The notes beneath the pieces are model-generated. The model did not search any database. It had not been told where the DNA came from and was given only the letters and a program-made list of their open reading frames with translations. Both the position numbers and the translations under genes were made by a program. This document shows positions 21,056-31,850 of a stretch of DNA of 64,000 bases, in pieces. The DNA lies in NCBI GenBank assembly GCA_024516035.1, contig CM044959.1:12913902-12977901 (forward strand), written 5' to 3'. The stretch is from Bactericera cockerelli. Its lineage: Eukaryota > Arthropoda > Insecta > Hemiptera > Triozidae. Positions within the stretch are counted from its first letter, which is position 1. Every line of letters starts with the position of its first letter.

Positions 21056-21310
21056 GAGCCAGCCTCCGTGGCGTAATGGTTGTGACTACTGCCCGTAGTC
21101 CAGAGTTCTCGAGTTCAACTCCCGGTTGGGGCAGACTTTTCGACGAAAAAATCTGTTCCATCCAAACACGTGAGGCTGGCATTTCCGGCTCTATCTATCT
21201 CAGTCAGAACGTTAAAACCAAATAGAATCAACTGGTCACAATAGATCTAATTAGGTCGCAGTGTTAATTGTAAGCGTTTCACTGAAAACCCTGCAACCAG
21301 GTCAGATAAT
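21056..21310 (+). mobile_element. SINE family C preceded by 5S-like segment (copy A)
   Basis: A reversed 5S-like stretch (20995-21045) joins a plus-strand family C SINE: ccagcctccgtggcgtaatg, B box gagttcaactcccgg, body aggctggcatttccggctct. Counterpart at 45809-46050. Confidence 0.7.
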
Positions 21311-21795
21311 AATAATAAAAAAGTGCCATCGACGCGACGCTGGCAAAAATAAGATTGGAAATCGAACTGACGACCAACAGTTTCAGAATCAGGGGCACCA
21401 ATCTTGCAGCCGATAAAGACCAGGCTGGCTAAACGAGTGTCGAGGTAACAAAAGTTAGCCTGGTTGATATTTCGGGTTCCAAATATATATAAAACCTACA
21501 TACAGGTATTACATAACAACCTGAATGAGACGAGAATTGTATGGGAGCGCGTTAGTCGAAATTCCTGACCTTGACTAAGAAGAATAACCTATAAAAAATA
21601 CACGTTATGTGCTTCTATATTATGTTTTTGCTATGTATGAACACTTGAATACATAGATTAATTTTATATACATCGTTATTTTTTTACATTACCAGCGATT
21701 CTTAATGTGTGAATGTGATCTATTGGATTCGATGTTCATCTCGCTCGAACTGCCTTGAAAACTTTTAAAAAAAAGAAGATAAAGAGCTAGTTATT
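21311..21795. other. Spacer, nothing recognised
   Basis: Conserved in copy B with few changes. No gene supported. Confidence 0.35.
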
Positions 21796-22072
21796 TGTGT
21801 TATTCTGTCACAATTTTTAGTGGGTAGCATCGACATTACAAGAACTAATGCTAATGCATCATATCTCCAACCAACCGTTATATTCCAATATCTATCTCGT
21901 AATGCCACCACTGGTCGTTGCCCACTCTACAACTACCCCAATTGTCCTCACGAGGCTAGGGTAGGCCCCGACATCCAAAGTATAGAGTCGAAAAAATTCC
22001 GACCCCGCCGGGATTCGAACCCGGGTCACCTGGAGTGCAAGCCGAGCATGCTACGGCTAGGCCAAGAGGCTA
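21796..22072 (-). mobile_element. tRNA-derived SINE, family F (copy A)
   Basis: Minus-strand head gtagcctcttggcctagccg and B box gggttcgaatcccggcgg. The body (cctcgtgagga, gcgaccagtgg-like, ctacccactaaaaattgtga) is that of family D, so the two differ chiefly in the head. Counterpart at 46545-46815. Confidence 0.75.
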
Positions 22073-22200
22073 CTTGAAAGCTTTTATCGTATAATCAGCT
22101 CCTCTATAAAGATTCAATATCTCTAATTATGAGTCCCATGGTATTCAGATTTCAGTATGTTTTTGTCGGTCTAACGGCTAACCCATGGCTTTTTTTTTGA

Positions 22201-22371
22201 AAAGGAAAGTGTGTCCCGGAACCGCTTTCGCATTACTTCAGGGCACTTTACCTTTACATCCATTCCGGAAACGGAAAATTTCGGTCAGAAATTTCCGCCC
22301 CGGCCGGGATTCGAACCCGCAACCTCCGGGTCAATAACCAATGCTCTTAACCACTGAGCCACGGAGGTCGG
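22201..22371 (-). mobile_element. tRNA-derived SINE, family B (copy A)
   Basis: Minus-strand ccgacctccgtggctcagtg, B box gggttcgaatcccggccggg, body to gttccgggacacac. In copy B the head end and about 450 bp beyond are deleted (breakpoint near 47078). Confidence 0.75.
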
Positions 22372-23057
22372 CTACGTTCTAGCCATGTAACCCACAGCTA
22401 GAAGGGTGTAACCAGCATTGCTACAGCTGGGGGAGTGCATAAGCTGCCTCGCCCTTTTCAATGGTTTTTCATCTATTCGGTGTCAGAATGTGTTTTATTC
22501 ATTTATTTTATGCTTGAATGGAAAAAAAAAATGTTTAAAAGTGGAGAGATTCAAGTTTAAGACAGAAATGTGTGTCAATCGAAAAAGTTTTTAACTTTTA
22601 AGACGGGTTATTTATTTTTTCGTCTTTTTTAATTGTAATAATTGTTTTTTTTCTTATTGTAATAATTGTGTCTTATACAAAAAATGGAAATATTGTTAAA
22701 AAAAAACAAAAAAACAGAAAAAAAAACAAAAACAATGCGGAGTGGGAACGCGGCTAGAGTTTTCCGGGCATACTCGTATTTCGTCCTAGATTAGGCACCT
22801 ACATTGTAAATTGTAAAATATTCTTAAAATGCTTTTAGAAATTACCCCTAATGTTTGTGGCAGAATTTTTGAAACATCCTCTGACTCTACATAACCTATG
22901 TAGGTTTTAATTAATGTAGAGTTTGCCTTATGTACTCTGACTAGGTACTAATACTGCCTATGTATGTATGTACCTACCTATCAGGTCATTTAGAGTTCAG
23001 AAATGAGAATTACTTGTAGAGGAGGGGGAGGAAGGGAATCAAGAGAGAGGTCAGGAG
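22372..23057. other. Spacer, partly absent from copy B
   Basis: 22372-22790 has no counterpart in copy B; the rest does. A/T-rich with homopolymers and no gene supported. Confidence 0.45.
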
Positions 23058-23100
23058 GTGGGAGGGGAGGGAGGGAGGGGAGAGAAGAGAGAGAGAAGAC
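23022..23100. repeat. GA-rich tract with G-quadruplex-type motif (copy A)
   Basis: 23058-23080 reads as five runs of three or more Gs separated by single As, the classical intramolecular G4 pattern. Conserved in form in copy B near 47377-47400. Confidence 0.7.
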
Positions 23101-24185
23101 AGCAAATCTTGTAAAAAAGACGACTAGTGACGGGTTGGAGCACTCGAAACAATTTGAAATTTGTTTCGTCCCGTCTAAAATTGCGAGACGAGACATGAGG
23201 TCCTGTTCGTCTATTTTGTTCAGTCAATTCTGGTCTAAAAAAAACCCACACAAATATCATGCATTGCAGCAAATAAACGTCCATTGAGATACCAAGACAG
23301 CGCAAATAGCACACTATAGTTTCTCGTCAGATAACTGAAGTTAAGCAACGCAAGCGCGGTCAGGATGTGGGTTGTGATAACTCAAATTCGAACCCCCCAA
23401 CGACTAATCCTTGCTATACCCAGACGAGTCAGATGTCAGATTATTGTCGGTAGCTGGGCTTCGTTACAAAGCCTTCACTCAAAATAATATATCGCTTATT
23501 ACTGCCGATAGTACTATTAAAGTCCATATTCAGAGAGCCCAAGAATATATGTGTAAAATCCCACATGGGAGATAACATGTATGTTCGGTGGTTTATGAAC
23601 CAGACTCTGAATCTTGGATCACAGAGTGCCGCCTTTCACTGAGTACGGGACAAATCCCCTTTCACGCAAATTTCGTTGAAATAACCAATCAAGAGTTCGT
23701 TGAGTTGAATTGGGATTGTGAGATGAGAAGATTTACAACGAGCCCATGTTTGCTTCCGAACGACGTAATACCCCGTTCGAATAACCTAGAGAAGTTAAGT
23801 GAAGATAAGTAGTGACCTTTTTCTATCCTTTGGTTTCATCTTCCTGTTATGACAAGTTATCTTGTCATAACGGATCACCAATAAGAAGAGTGTTCGATTA
23901 CTGCTGATAGGGCATTAGGTATGTTGGGCATGTAAATAAAGCGATATACTATTATTTTTAGTTTTTTTAGTTAACTCTTTAACTCTAAATTATTATTTAA
24001 TCTTTTTTTTGTGTGGATTTCTGCACGATGTTCAGGTCCCGTCTCCGTGCAAGTAGATACGCACAGGCTGCACATATGACAGGTTCGAATACGCTGAGAA
24101 GACATTTTTACTATATTTGTATGTCGAGTCACTCAACTGTGAGAAATAGTTACTTACAATGAGAGGGAAATTGTAGAGGATTTAT
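23101..24185. other. Spacer with a copy-A-specific ~340-bp segment
   Basis: Roughly 23460-23810 has no match at the corresponding place in copy B and holds a 74-codon frame (23588-23812, GTG start, product not recognised; in-frame stop just upstream). It may be an insertion of a decayed coding fragment. Confidence 0.35.
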
Positions 24186-24189
24186 AAAA

Positions 24190-24445
24190 GAGGCACTCGT
24201 GAAATACTCGCTTGTCATGCAGAAGGTCTCGGGTTCGATCCTCAGAACCGATAAAAAAATTATTAAAAATTTGGTTACGGTTGTTTGAAAGGGATACCTT
24301 GCGGTGCGCTCGTGTTGACCAATCACTAAGAAGTACTGTGCCATTTCTCGCCCATCAGAGGGGAGGCATACTACGGGATTGACAAGCTACAACACAGACC
24401 ACAACGTCTACAATAGATCCTGTTTCATGGCTACGAAATAGGAGA
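24190..24445 (+). mobile_element. tRNA-Asp-like SINE, family E, broken head (copy A)
   Basis: The right half of the head is intact (cttgtcatgcagaaggtctc, gggttcgatcc), but the A-box region is damaged compared with copy B (48085), which retains gattagctcagtggtaaaat. Body cctgtttcatggctacgaaa. Confidence 0.75.
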
Positions 24446-25035
24446 ACTGCGAAACACTCATCTTGAAAACAAACTTCAATTTTCCTAACCTGCTTATCTC
24501 TAGACTAATAATCCACTTTTATGTTATTTCTTATTGAATACAATACACGAGCGAAATACCCATAAAAACAATTTTATGTATTCCTGTTTTGAGTACCTAA
24601 TGAGAGAGATTTAAAAAAATATACATCAAAGAGATATAAATAATTAAATCTGGTGCTACATATTTCCGCATTCCACTAGCAGGAAAATAGGTCTACTATT
24701 TCCATTAATTATTTTGTATTTTGTTATCTTTTTTTTATTGTTTATATACGGGCTTGGCCCGTAAATATACACCTGTTTAGAGGTATTATTAGTTTAATTA
24801 TTAAATTACACCTAGCATAATAGACATTTATTTTGACGTACCATGATATTTTTTAACGGGAATTTTAATGAAAAATTCTTGAACAAAACTAGGAAGTCGG
24901 TAAAAAGCCAGTCAGGCCAAATACAACTTATTGGCAGCCTTTCAGGGTCAGTGTTAGAAGAACAGCGTAAAATTGGAATAAAAGGAGTGCTGGATTCAAA
25001 CAGTGCCTCTTTCTTTCAATTTGAGTTTAACGTCG
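24446..25035. other. Spacer; haplotype-divergent at 24725-24785
   Basis: Collinear with copy B except for a replaced segment around 24725-24785. The 107-codon frame at 24843 runs into a SINE and is not supported. Confidence 0.35.
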
Positions 25036-25043
25036 ATTTCAAC

Positions 25044-25236
25044 GTCATATCACAACGAGTGTTTACCCTCCATTCGCAGGAAACTCACAAACCTGCTACC
25101 CACATTAACCAAACCCAGCCTCGGTTCGACCGGAAAAACCAGCATCACGAATCGTCACCTCGCTGAACGTTGATTAACTTCGGTGATCATACGAGAACCG
25201 GTGCACTCAACGCAACATCGACGCTGCGCGCTGGCT
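25044..25236 (-). mobile_element. 5S rRNA-derived SINE, long 5S segment (copy A)
   Basis: The minus strand reads agccagcgcgcagcgtcgat, then caccggttctcgtatgatca, ccgaagttaatcaacg, following 5S rRNA order, then the shared body. Counterpart at 48940-49136. Confidence 0.75.
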
Positions 25237-25287
25237 AAAACTAACTATCTATAAAACAACGAAAAATCTTTAGGGTTAGGTTTTTCT

Positions 25288-25291
25288 TTAA
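25288..25291. other. Empty TTAA target site (copy A)
   Basis: ttttctttaaatattcgg in copy A corresponds to the point where copy B carries the piggyBac-like MITE with nested element (49178-50220). Confidence 0.8.
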
Positions 25292-25520
25292 ATATTCGGA
25301 AAGCCCATCACGTATTATTATGTGATCAAAACCACTATGACCAAGAGGTTTAAGTACAACCGCGCCATTTTGTTTAGGGTAATAAGTTTGGATTCCGATA
25401 GTGTGATATGTATGAAGATATGAGTTTTTCAGTATGACCATAATATGACCAATGACCCTAGATGTTGAAAAAGACGTAAACAAATGATGCGAACAATAGA
25501 GTTTTTAAGGTGAGTTTTTC

Positions 25521-25764
25521 ACAGCCTTTCTTAATTTGTAGCCATAACACAACAGCTACTTTGACGCTTGTGGTCTGTGTTGTAGCTTGCCCATCCCTTA
25601 GAAGTGACACAGAACTTCCCATTTAGATGCTGGATCAACACAAGCGCACCGGAAGGTGTCCCTTACAAAAAAGTATTAATACAATTTGTTTGTAGATTAC
25701 GGGGTTCGAACCCAGGATTTTCGGCATGGTAGCAAACATCTTACCTCTGAGATAATTGTGTGCT
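25521..25764 (-). mobile_element. SINE family E (copy A)
   Basis: Minus-strand tRNA-like head at the right (agcacacaattatctcagag; B box gggttcgaaccc), body ending ggctacaaatta at the left. Counterpart at 50461-50705. Confidence 0.7.
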
Positions 25765-26729
25765 GGGTGTAAAATCACACAAGTACCAGTATTGATCACA
25801 TAGTGCTTGTTGATCACGCAGTAATTCACAATTACTGTAGTTAAGGGATGTCAAGTAATGAGAATACATACATGCATTCATGCCCACCAAGGCAAGAATG
25901 TATTTGCTGTTAGAGATGTATCGCCTAGTATTTCAGTCCCACAGAGGCTGAGTGAGGTAAATGTGAGTAGTCTCAACGTAAAAAAAAAAAATCACCTTTT
26001 GTGTCATAGTTTTGAAAGAAAATTACATTTGTTTTGGGTTTTCTTTTCAAATAAAAATTATTTGGATATTAATTTATTCATGTTTAGCAAAATATACTAT
26101 CTTGTTCAATATTCTTCCTATTGCTGTTTTATACTCAAGGCAGCATTTTTTTAAAGCAGCAATGACTGAGATAGGCTCTTGCTAGGTTAACAGAGTATTT
26201 CCTAAGGAAATATAGCTCACATTTCCATCTAGTGGTGAGACAATCTATGGTGCAAAATTGAGCTTTTAATTTTGTTAGAAGCATTACTACTAAAAGAACT
26301 GCCATCTCATCAGGCTAGTAAGGGTATTTTTAGTTCACTCCCAACTTTATTCATAGTTAAGTCTTCTAGTCTAGGACAATGGTTTAAGGATTAGAAAAAA
26401 TAATTTAATTTTTACTTCTCTGTAAAAATAGTGTATAGATATTTCAACACATACACAACCAGTTGTCCCACCATTCAGACTGTGAATGTGATAAATTGCT
26501 TTGAAATTTCACATAGAATTAAAAAAAAAAACAAAAACTGGATAAAAAATTAGTAATGTGATGTCAAGAGACTTGTTTGATTGGTGACTTTCCAGCAAAT
26601 GGAGGGTACAACCCTCACTTATATGTTCAAGAGACATTAAGCTTTATTGAAGATAATAGACATTTAGATTAATGGTGATAAGACATTGAAATTATTTACA
26701 AATGGTAGTGGAGTTCCCATGGCAGCCTT
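25765..26729. other. Prefoldin 6 downstream flank
   Basis: AT-rich, mostly collinear with copy B. It contains the likely 3' UTR of the minus-strand prefoldin gene, with an AATAAA (minus strand) at 26643-26648 in this copy only. No other gene supported. Confidence 0.5.
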
Positions 26730-27387
26730 TCATGCCCTCAGTTGGGAGGCTTTCTCTTGCTGGAACTGTTGTTGCAGCTTGGTGAGGTTTTCTCTGTGAG
26801 TGTCTTGCTTTGTGTCCAAGGTTCCAATTGTATCATCATGTCGCTTCAGCTCTGCGCTTATGTAGTCAATTCTCTTCTTCACATTTTGCTTGGCTTCTTC
26901 TAGTTCTTGTTTGACAAGCACTGGGCCAATCAGCTTGTAAACTTCACCATCTTTGATGAGATCCAGTTCCTGTAATATTATTACAAGCACAGTGTTAGGT
27001 AGGAATTTGTAGAACCCCTCTGAGTCCAAGACATCCTTGAGTGAGAACAAACCACTTAAGGTAACTTGGGCAATCTAAGGTCCACCTTAAACAAAAATAT
27101 TGAAATTGAACTGAGAGTGGCTTAGAAATATTAGTTTAATTCTAGGTGTTTTCTCATTTTAATAATATTATCTAAGCATTTCTTTATTTCAATAAAACAC
27201 CTAAAATAAGCTGTCTATGATTTTGTTAGAAAACCAATAACTTTTATCAGATAATAATCTACAATCTATTATTGTAAAAATAAACATTATTTTTAACGTT
27301 TCAGAGTTTGGCTTACCTTTTGGACTGATTCATTTTCATTAAGCTGAGCACTCAGAAGTTGTCTCTGGTTCAAAGTTTTCTGGTATT
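26730..27387 (-). CDS. Prefoldin subunit 6, exons 2-3 only (copy A, first exon missing)
   Basis: Coding exon 3 is 26969-26730 and exon 2 is 27387-27317 (71 bp), both with good acceptor and donor sites. Exon 3 appears identical to copy B, including the conserved core YKLIGPVLVKQELEEA. Exon 1, with the start codon, is absent: similarity to copy B stops at 28109 in what should be intron 1. This is therefore either the end of an alternative-haplotype contig carrying a large intronic insertion or misjoin, or a truncated duplicate. No stop or frameshift is seen in the remaining exons. Function as described for 51682-53151. Confidence 0.85.
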
Positions 27388-27579
27388 CTGCAAGTCAAAG
27401 AAAAACAAAGAGTTACAGTACAAACAAGAATGACTTGCTTTATGTCTGAGATCTATCAAGGTGATGGAGTCTTAATGATGGAAGTAGGAGTGCCAGAACC
27501 AAACATTCTCAATTGTGAGGATGTGGTTGAACAGTACTGACCCAAATAGTCCTTGGAAAAGGCAAAGTGAAAGAAGATG

Positions 27580-28109
27580 TTGTTTTAATCAAAGGTTATC
27601 TATAACATAAAAGTTAAATTATTTTTATTTGAAAACAAATTGACCCTTTAGGTACCAGCTGACAACTATATTTCTTAAACTAAATACATTTTTTATTAAT
27701 AATCCCACATTGAAAATACTGGTCTTCTATCAATTGTAGCATCCTGTGTGGTACTGGCCTACTACCTTATTACATTTCCTGAGCTAGCATACTGGTTTAC
27801 CTACATTTTTGCAATTCCAAAGCAAAATTACTGATCTTCTCCCTCAAAATAGTCCCAGATAGACAACTGGTCTACTCTCTGTTAACAGAATCAATGCTAC
27901 ATAACACTCCTGGTCTTCGACCAATGTATAATCCCCCAAGCACCCCAGCCAGATTACTGATCTGCTACAATTTGGCTCCTTTCTTGAATTCTCAAGTCTT
28001 TCAGAATATCTATACTACTGGGCCTACTTGTTTATAGTCCCTCAGTTAAATTATTGATGATTAATGATGGACAGGGACTTTGGGTCCAGTCATGCAGATG
28101 GTTGTAATA
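27580..28109. other. Prefoldin 6 intron 1 (copy A)
   Basis: Intronic by comparison with copy B. 27480-27580 carries a decayed tail-T module (gtgccagaaccaaac, aaaggcaaagtgaaagaag). Multiple ctggtctac/tactgatct-like motifs recur loosely between 27715 and 28080. Confidence 0.6.
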
Positions 28110-28682
28110 ATGCTCAGTTCTTCACTTCTGCCAAAAACACGAAACACCTAACCTCAAAATCAGCGTTTCGCTTGAAATCCGCTTACTTTTTGCAAATTCA
28201 GGGATTGGCAAGAATATAAACAAAATTGTGGCGGTAATTTAAAAAAAAACCTTCATTATGTGAAATTGAGGCGTATTTGGTGTTTGATCATTTGTCAAAT
28301 AATTAAATATAATAATCTTTACTCTATAGAAATAAACAACGAATTTTATTATTCAACAGGGTTCAACAAACAACCATAAACATTATTGACGAAAAATTCA
28401 TTTTTAATTCTCATTAAACTATCCCTTTTTCTCTTTTACCTTACTGCAGTCATTGCTTCCCAGCTTCATTTTTTTTTTTTATTTCTTCATCTGTTAACTT
28501 GCCGATGAGGGCGATGAGGTAAAGTGAAGTCGCTGAGATTAATGTTTTTGAGATCGCGCATGGCACTTGGTCTATTTTTGTGCATAAATTTAAAAGCGTC
28601 GAAATCGAATTTTGTTTCAACGAAATTCGGATCACCCTAAAAGATTATTGCTTTAAACCTAGCGGGACGCAGTCATATATAC
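28110..28682. other. Contig A tail, unmatched to copy B
   Basis: No similarity to copy B beyond 28109. On the minus strand a stretch (28640 to 28480) is exon-like: preceded by aataatcttttag, it reads GDPNFVETKFDFDAF and onward to a stop, with another frame open across it. Product not recognised. Confidence 0.3.
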
Positions 28683-29002
28683 CAGCGGTACCCAACCTTT
28701 TTGAGCAGCGAGCCCCCCCCTCCTAACAAAAAAAAGGTAGTACAATTCAAGGGAGGTAAGTTTTTTTATCGGAAGTTTACATGTTTCGTTACTTTCTAAT
28801 AATAAAGTGCAAACGTAATTTGCAATTCAATGTGAACCCTGAGCTTGCATGTCATTTACCAAAGAATTAAATTTTGGTACAATGGTACTGACTGCAAGTC
28901 TTAAATGAGGTTCAATATTCAGTGGTTGAAGCTTTCTCGCGACCCCCTAATTTAGCTTTGCGACCCCCCTGGGGGTCGCGACCCATAGGTTGAGCACCGC
29001 TG
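28683..29002. mobile_element. hAT-type MITE with perfect 8-bp target duplication
   Basis: A 320-bp element with ends cagcggtacccaaccttttt and ataggttgagcaccgctg. This inverted terminus type is known from hAT/Charlie-like families in animals. Flanked by atatatac at 28675-28682 and 29003-29010, a perfect 8-bp target duplication as expected for hAT. The inner sequence includes gcgaccccc repeats. No transposase. It sits inside a copy of the fold-back family at 29171. Confidence 0.88.
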
Positions 29003-29170
29003 ATATATACGAATGTCAAGGAACCAAGGTCTGTCGTAATCTAGCTTGTGATCAATTGTATACTATGGACAAGAAAGGAGCCTAGACATTGGATTTGGGC
29101 GTCCATATAATCCTCTCACCACCGTGATTTAGGTATCAATACCTATCTCACGGACACGGAATTATTATTA

Positions 29171-29493
29171 TATAAATTTGTAAAATATTTTTTTTGTAAT
29201 TATTACTAAGTTACGCGCGCTCTAAAACTTTTTATATTCTTGTTGCAAATAATATTGAATGTTATAGATGGCGGCATACAGTCATATCCGACATTGAAGG
29301 AACTAAGATTACGACAGACGATTACAACAGACCTTTTGGTTCCTTCAATGTCGGATATGACTGCGTGCCGTTAGGTTATAATCGAGTTATTTTGCCTTAA
29401 ATTACAGGCAATTGTATTTGCAACAATTATAAAAAAAGTTTTAGTGCGCGTGTAAGTTTATAAAAATTACAAAATTGATTTAAAAATTTATAT
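29171..29493. mobile_element. Fold-back MITE with ~140-bp inverted arms
   Basis: Left arm 29171-29308, right arm 29336-29493. Paired segments include gcagtcatatccgacattga / tcaatgtcggatatgactg and the acgcgcgctctaaaactttt region. The short loop carries agattacgacagacg. A related half-copy lies at 28665-28674 plus 29011-29045, split by the hAT MITE. Confidence 0.7.
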
Positions 29494-29672
29494 CATAAAA
29501 ATAGAACGCAAATGACTTCTGCTAGTAGTGGGATTATATTTACTCTGCGAGAAAAAAACATCTTAGTAAAAAAAATCTTGTGACTGAGGTATGTATTATT
29601 AGTACCTCTTTGGTAACTTCAGCAATAAGAGTTAAAATATTTTGCCGTACCCTGTAGAAATTTCAATAAAAA

Positions 29673-29772
29673 NNNNNNNNNNNNNNNNNNNNNNNNNNNN
29701 NNNNNNNNNNNNNNNNNNNNNNNNNNNNNNNNNNNNNNNNNNNNNNNNNNNNNNNNNNNNNNNNNNNNNNNN
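29673..29772. other. Assembly gap (100 N)
   Basis: Exactly 100 unknown bases, the conventional length for a scaffold gap of unknown size. It separates copy A's contig from copy B's. Confidence 0.98.
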
Positions 29773-30590
29773 TTCCCTCTTTTGGAAATTTTTAAACCAC
29801 AAAAATTATAATAATTATTTTTTTTATTCAATTTTCATTACTTTTTACTCTTACTCCTTTAATAATCTTTACTTTTCAATATAATATTAATATATTACTT
29901 ACCTAATTTTAAAACTTATTATTCTTAAAAACAAAAAAACACATTTATTTATTATTATTTTTTTTTATTTAAAAAGTCCCAAAAAATCCCATTACCTAAT
30001 AAAATTTCATTTTCCCATCCCAGGCCTAACGTTATCTTTTCTTATTTTTACGCCCCTTAAGATTTATTTAGGGTCATTTTAAAAACAAAAACCCAACACC
30101 CCGTAAAAGCGGGGTTTCAACCAATCACACCAAAAAAAAAACAAAAATTTTACCCCCCCCTATTCATAGCTACTACGTCCTTTCTGTCAATACATTACCC
30201 CTATGAATTCTGGATTCGAAATTTTTCGAAACATTGTCAAATCAATTGCAAGTGATACGCGCGAATCACCTTTTACAACGCAATCCCCTTTAAATTAAAA
30301 AATCCCAAAAATTAAAAATCCCCCCAACTTCCCTTAAAAAAAACCCAAATTAAAATAAAAAGAAAAAAATAAATTTTAAAAAAACGAATTATATTTTTTT
30401 TATTTCGGGTGAGCAAAAAGTCTCACCCCCCCTCCGTATTCGAAAATGGCAAAAATACAAAAAAAACGCAAAAAAATTTCCCCTTCGATTTTAGGGGGGA
30501 TTATTTTCACCTAAAAAAAATTTGCTTCACGGCCCCCGTCAGGGGACATGGCCCAATTTTAAAAATTTTCTTAAATAGAATGGTATGATT
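29773..30590. other. Low-quality consensus at contig start
   Basis: Aligns to 6122-6950 of copy A and to the right arm of its own palindrome, but with dense substitutions, homopolymer inflation and loss of G/C detail. Sequence quality returns to normal near 30590. Do not use for gene calls. Confidence 0.75.
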
Positions 30591-31287
30591 TGTGGCATAC
30601 TGTTTTAAAGGTCTCATAGAGAGAAGTTCATTACAATAAATTTCAGTGAGCTACGACTTACCGTTCTCGAGATACAGGGTCGTACGTCCTGCGTAATATC
30701 CATATATTTTGACCTATAACTCGTTAACCGTAAATTATAGAAAAATGAAATATGTTGATAATAACTCCTATTGACAAGCCCTGTCGAAAAAATTATAACT
30801 CGACATACTCTGTTGATGTTAGTTTCTGGTCGGTTTCGTCAGCCAGCCGGACGAATAGTCCGAAAAAATTTAACGAAAAAACAAATCAAGTTTTAACTTG
30901 TTCGAAAGTTCTTGCCATAAGGAGTTATTACCAACAAATTTCATTTTTCTGGGATTTACGGTCAACGAGTTATAGGTCAAAATATATGGATATTACGCAG
31001 GACGTCCGACCCTGTATCTCAAGAACGGTAAGTTGTAGCTCACTGAAATTTGTTGTAATAACCTTCTCTCTATGAGACCTTTAAAACGATATGCCACAAG
31101 ACATACCATTCTATTGAAGATTTTAAAGTTGGTCCATGCCCAGCCTGACTGGGGCCGTGTAGGCAAATTCTTTTTTGACTGAAAATTAATCCCCCTAAAA
31201 TCAAAGGGATACGTGTTTTTGCGTTTTCATGTATTTTCAGCCATTCTCGAGATACGGGGGGTGGGGTGAGACTTTATGCTCACCCTG
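30405..31287. mobile_element. ~880-bp palindromic element with ~400-bp inverted arms (copy B only)
   Basis: The right end reads gtctcacc reversed into gctcaccctg followed by TA; the left end begins cgggtgagcaaaaagtctca (partly corrupted). Arms pair through cgagatacagggtcg, gacctataactcgttaaccg and their partners, with a loop near 30770-30910. Copy A is empty at TA 6951-6952. No transposase; the ORF at 30752 is spurious. Confidence 0.82.
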
Positions 31288-31850
31288 TATACATCTTATG
31301 TAGCTACATAATATTTGCATACATCAAAAGTGGAGGTGTTATTGATGGTACCTATCTGGTTGAGATGATTTTTCGTTGGTATTGTGACCAAGCCCTATAA
31401 AAAAAACATCATTATTCCTATAACGTCACAAAATTACAAAATATTCTTTTTGGATCCAGCCAAATTATTTAATAAATAAAATCTTTTGACTAATGCATAG
31501 TTTAGCCAGCAAATAAATTCCATCAAAATTAAATAAAGGCATCAGTAAAATACTCATACCTATATCGACATCAAAAGTTTTTAGTTTAAAATTTGTTGTA
31601 AAGTGCTATGACAATAGGAATTCGCTGAAATCTAACGTTGTCCATGTTTCCATGAAACGCAACGTACTTCAATGTATTTTCGCCCTTGAGAATTAAGCTA
31701 CACCACTAGTTCTATGAAGTCAGATGATCCACACGAGGTGGTCAGAACTCTCCATACAATGAGTCTCCAATGTCGAAGTTCATTAATGATGAAATTATTG
31801 GCTGCCAATTCTTTCCATCCATTAAAACTCACACTACCGCAGACAGGGGG

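Larger units (their letters stand above)
6122..28109. repeat. Copy A of a ~22-23 kb direct duplication (probable haplotig)
   Basis: This interval aligns collinearly, by eye, with 29773-53062. Long stretches differ by only scattered substitutions, broken by indels that are mostly transposon insertions or repeat-number changes. The left limit in copy B is set by the N gap; the right limit is sharp, with shared gttgtaata ending at 28109 in A and 53062 in B. Confidence 0.9.

Noticed and set aside
23588..23812. 74-codon ORF in a copy-A-specific segment
   Set aside because: Starts with GTG after an in-frame stop, no recognised domain, absent from copy B. Too weak to call a gene.
28450..28640. Coding exon on the minus strand in contig A's tail
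   Set aside because: An acceptor-like site and two open frames are present, but neither frame stays open to a good donor and the product is not recognisable. Kept only as a note.
29619..29884. ORFs spanning the N run
   Set aside because: They are open only because the gap is untranslated; no evidence of coding.
30752..31075. 107-codon ORF in the palindromic element
   Set aside because: Lies across the loop and one arm of an inverted repeat; the residues match no transposase motif.
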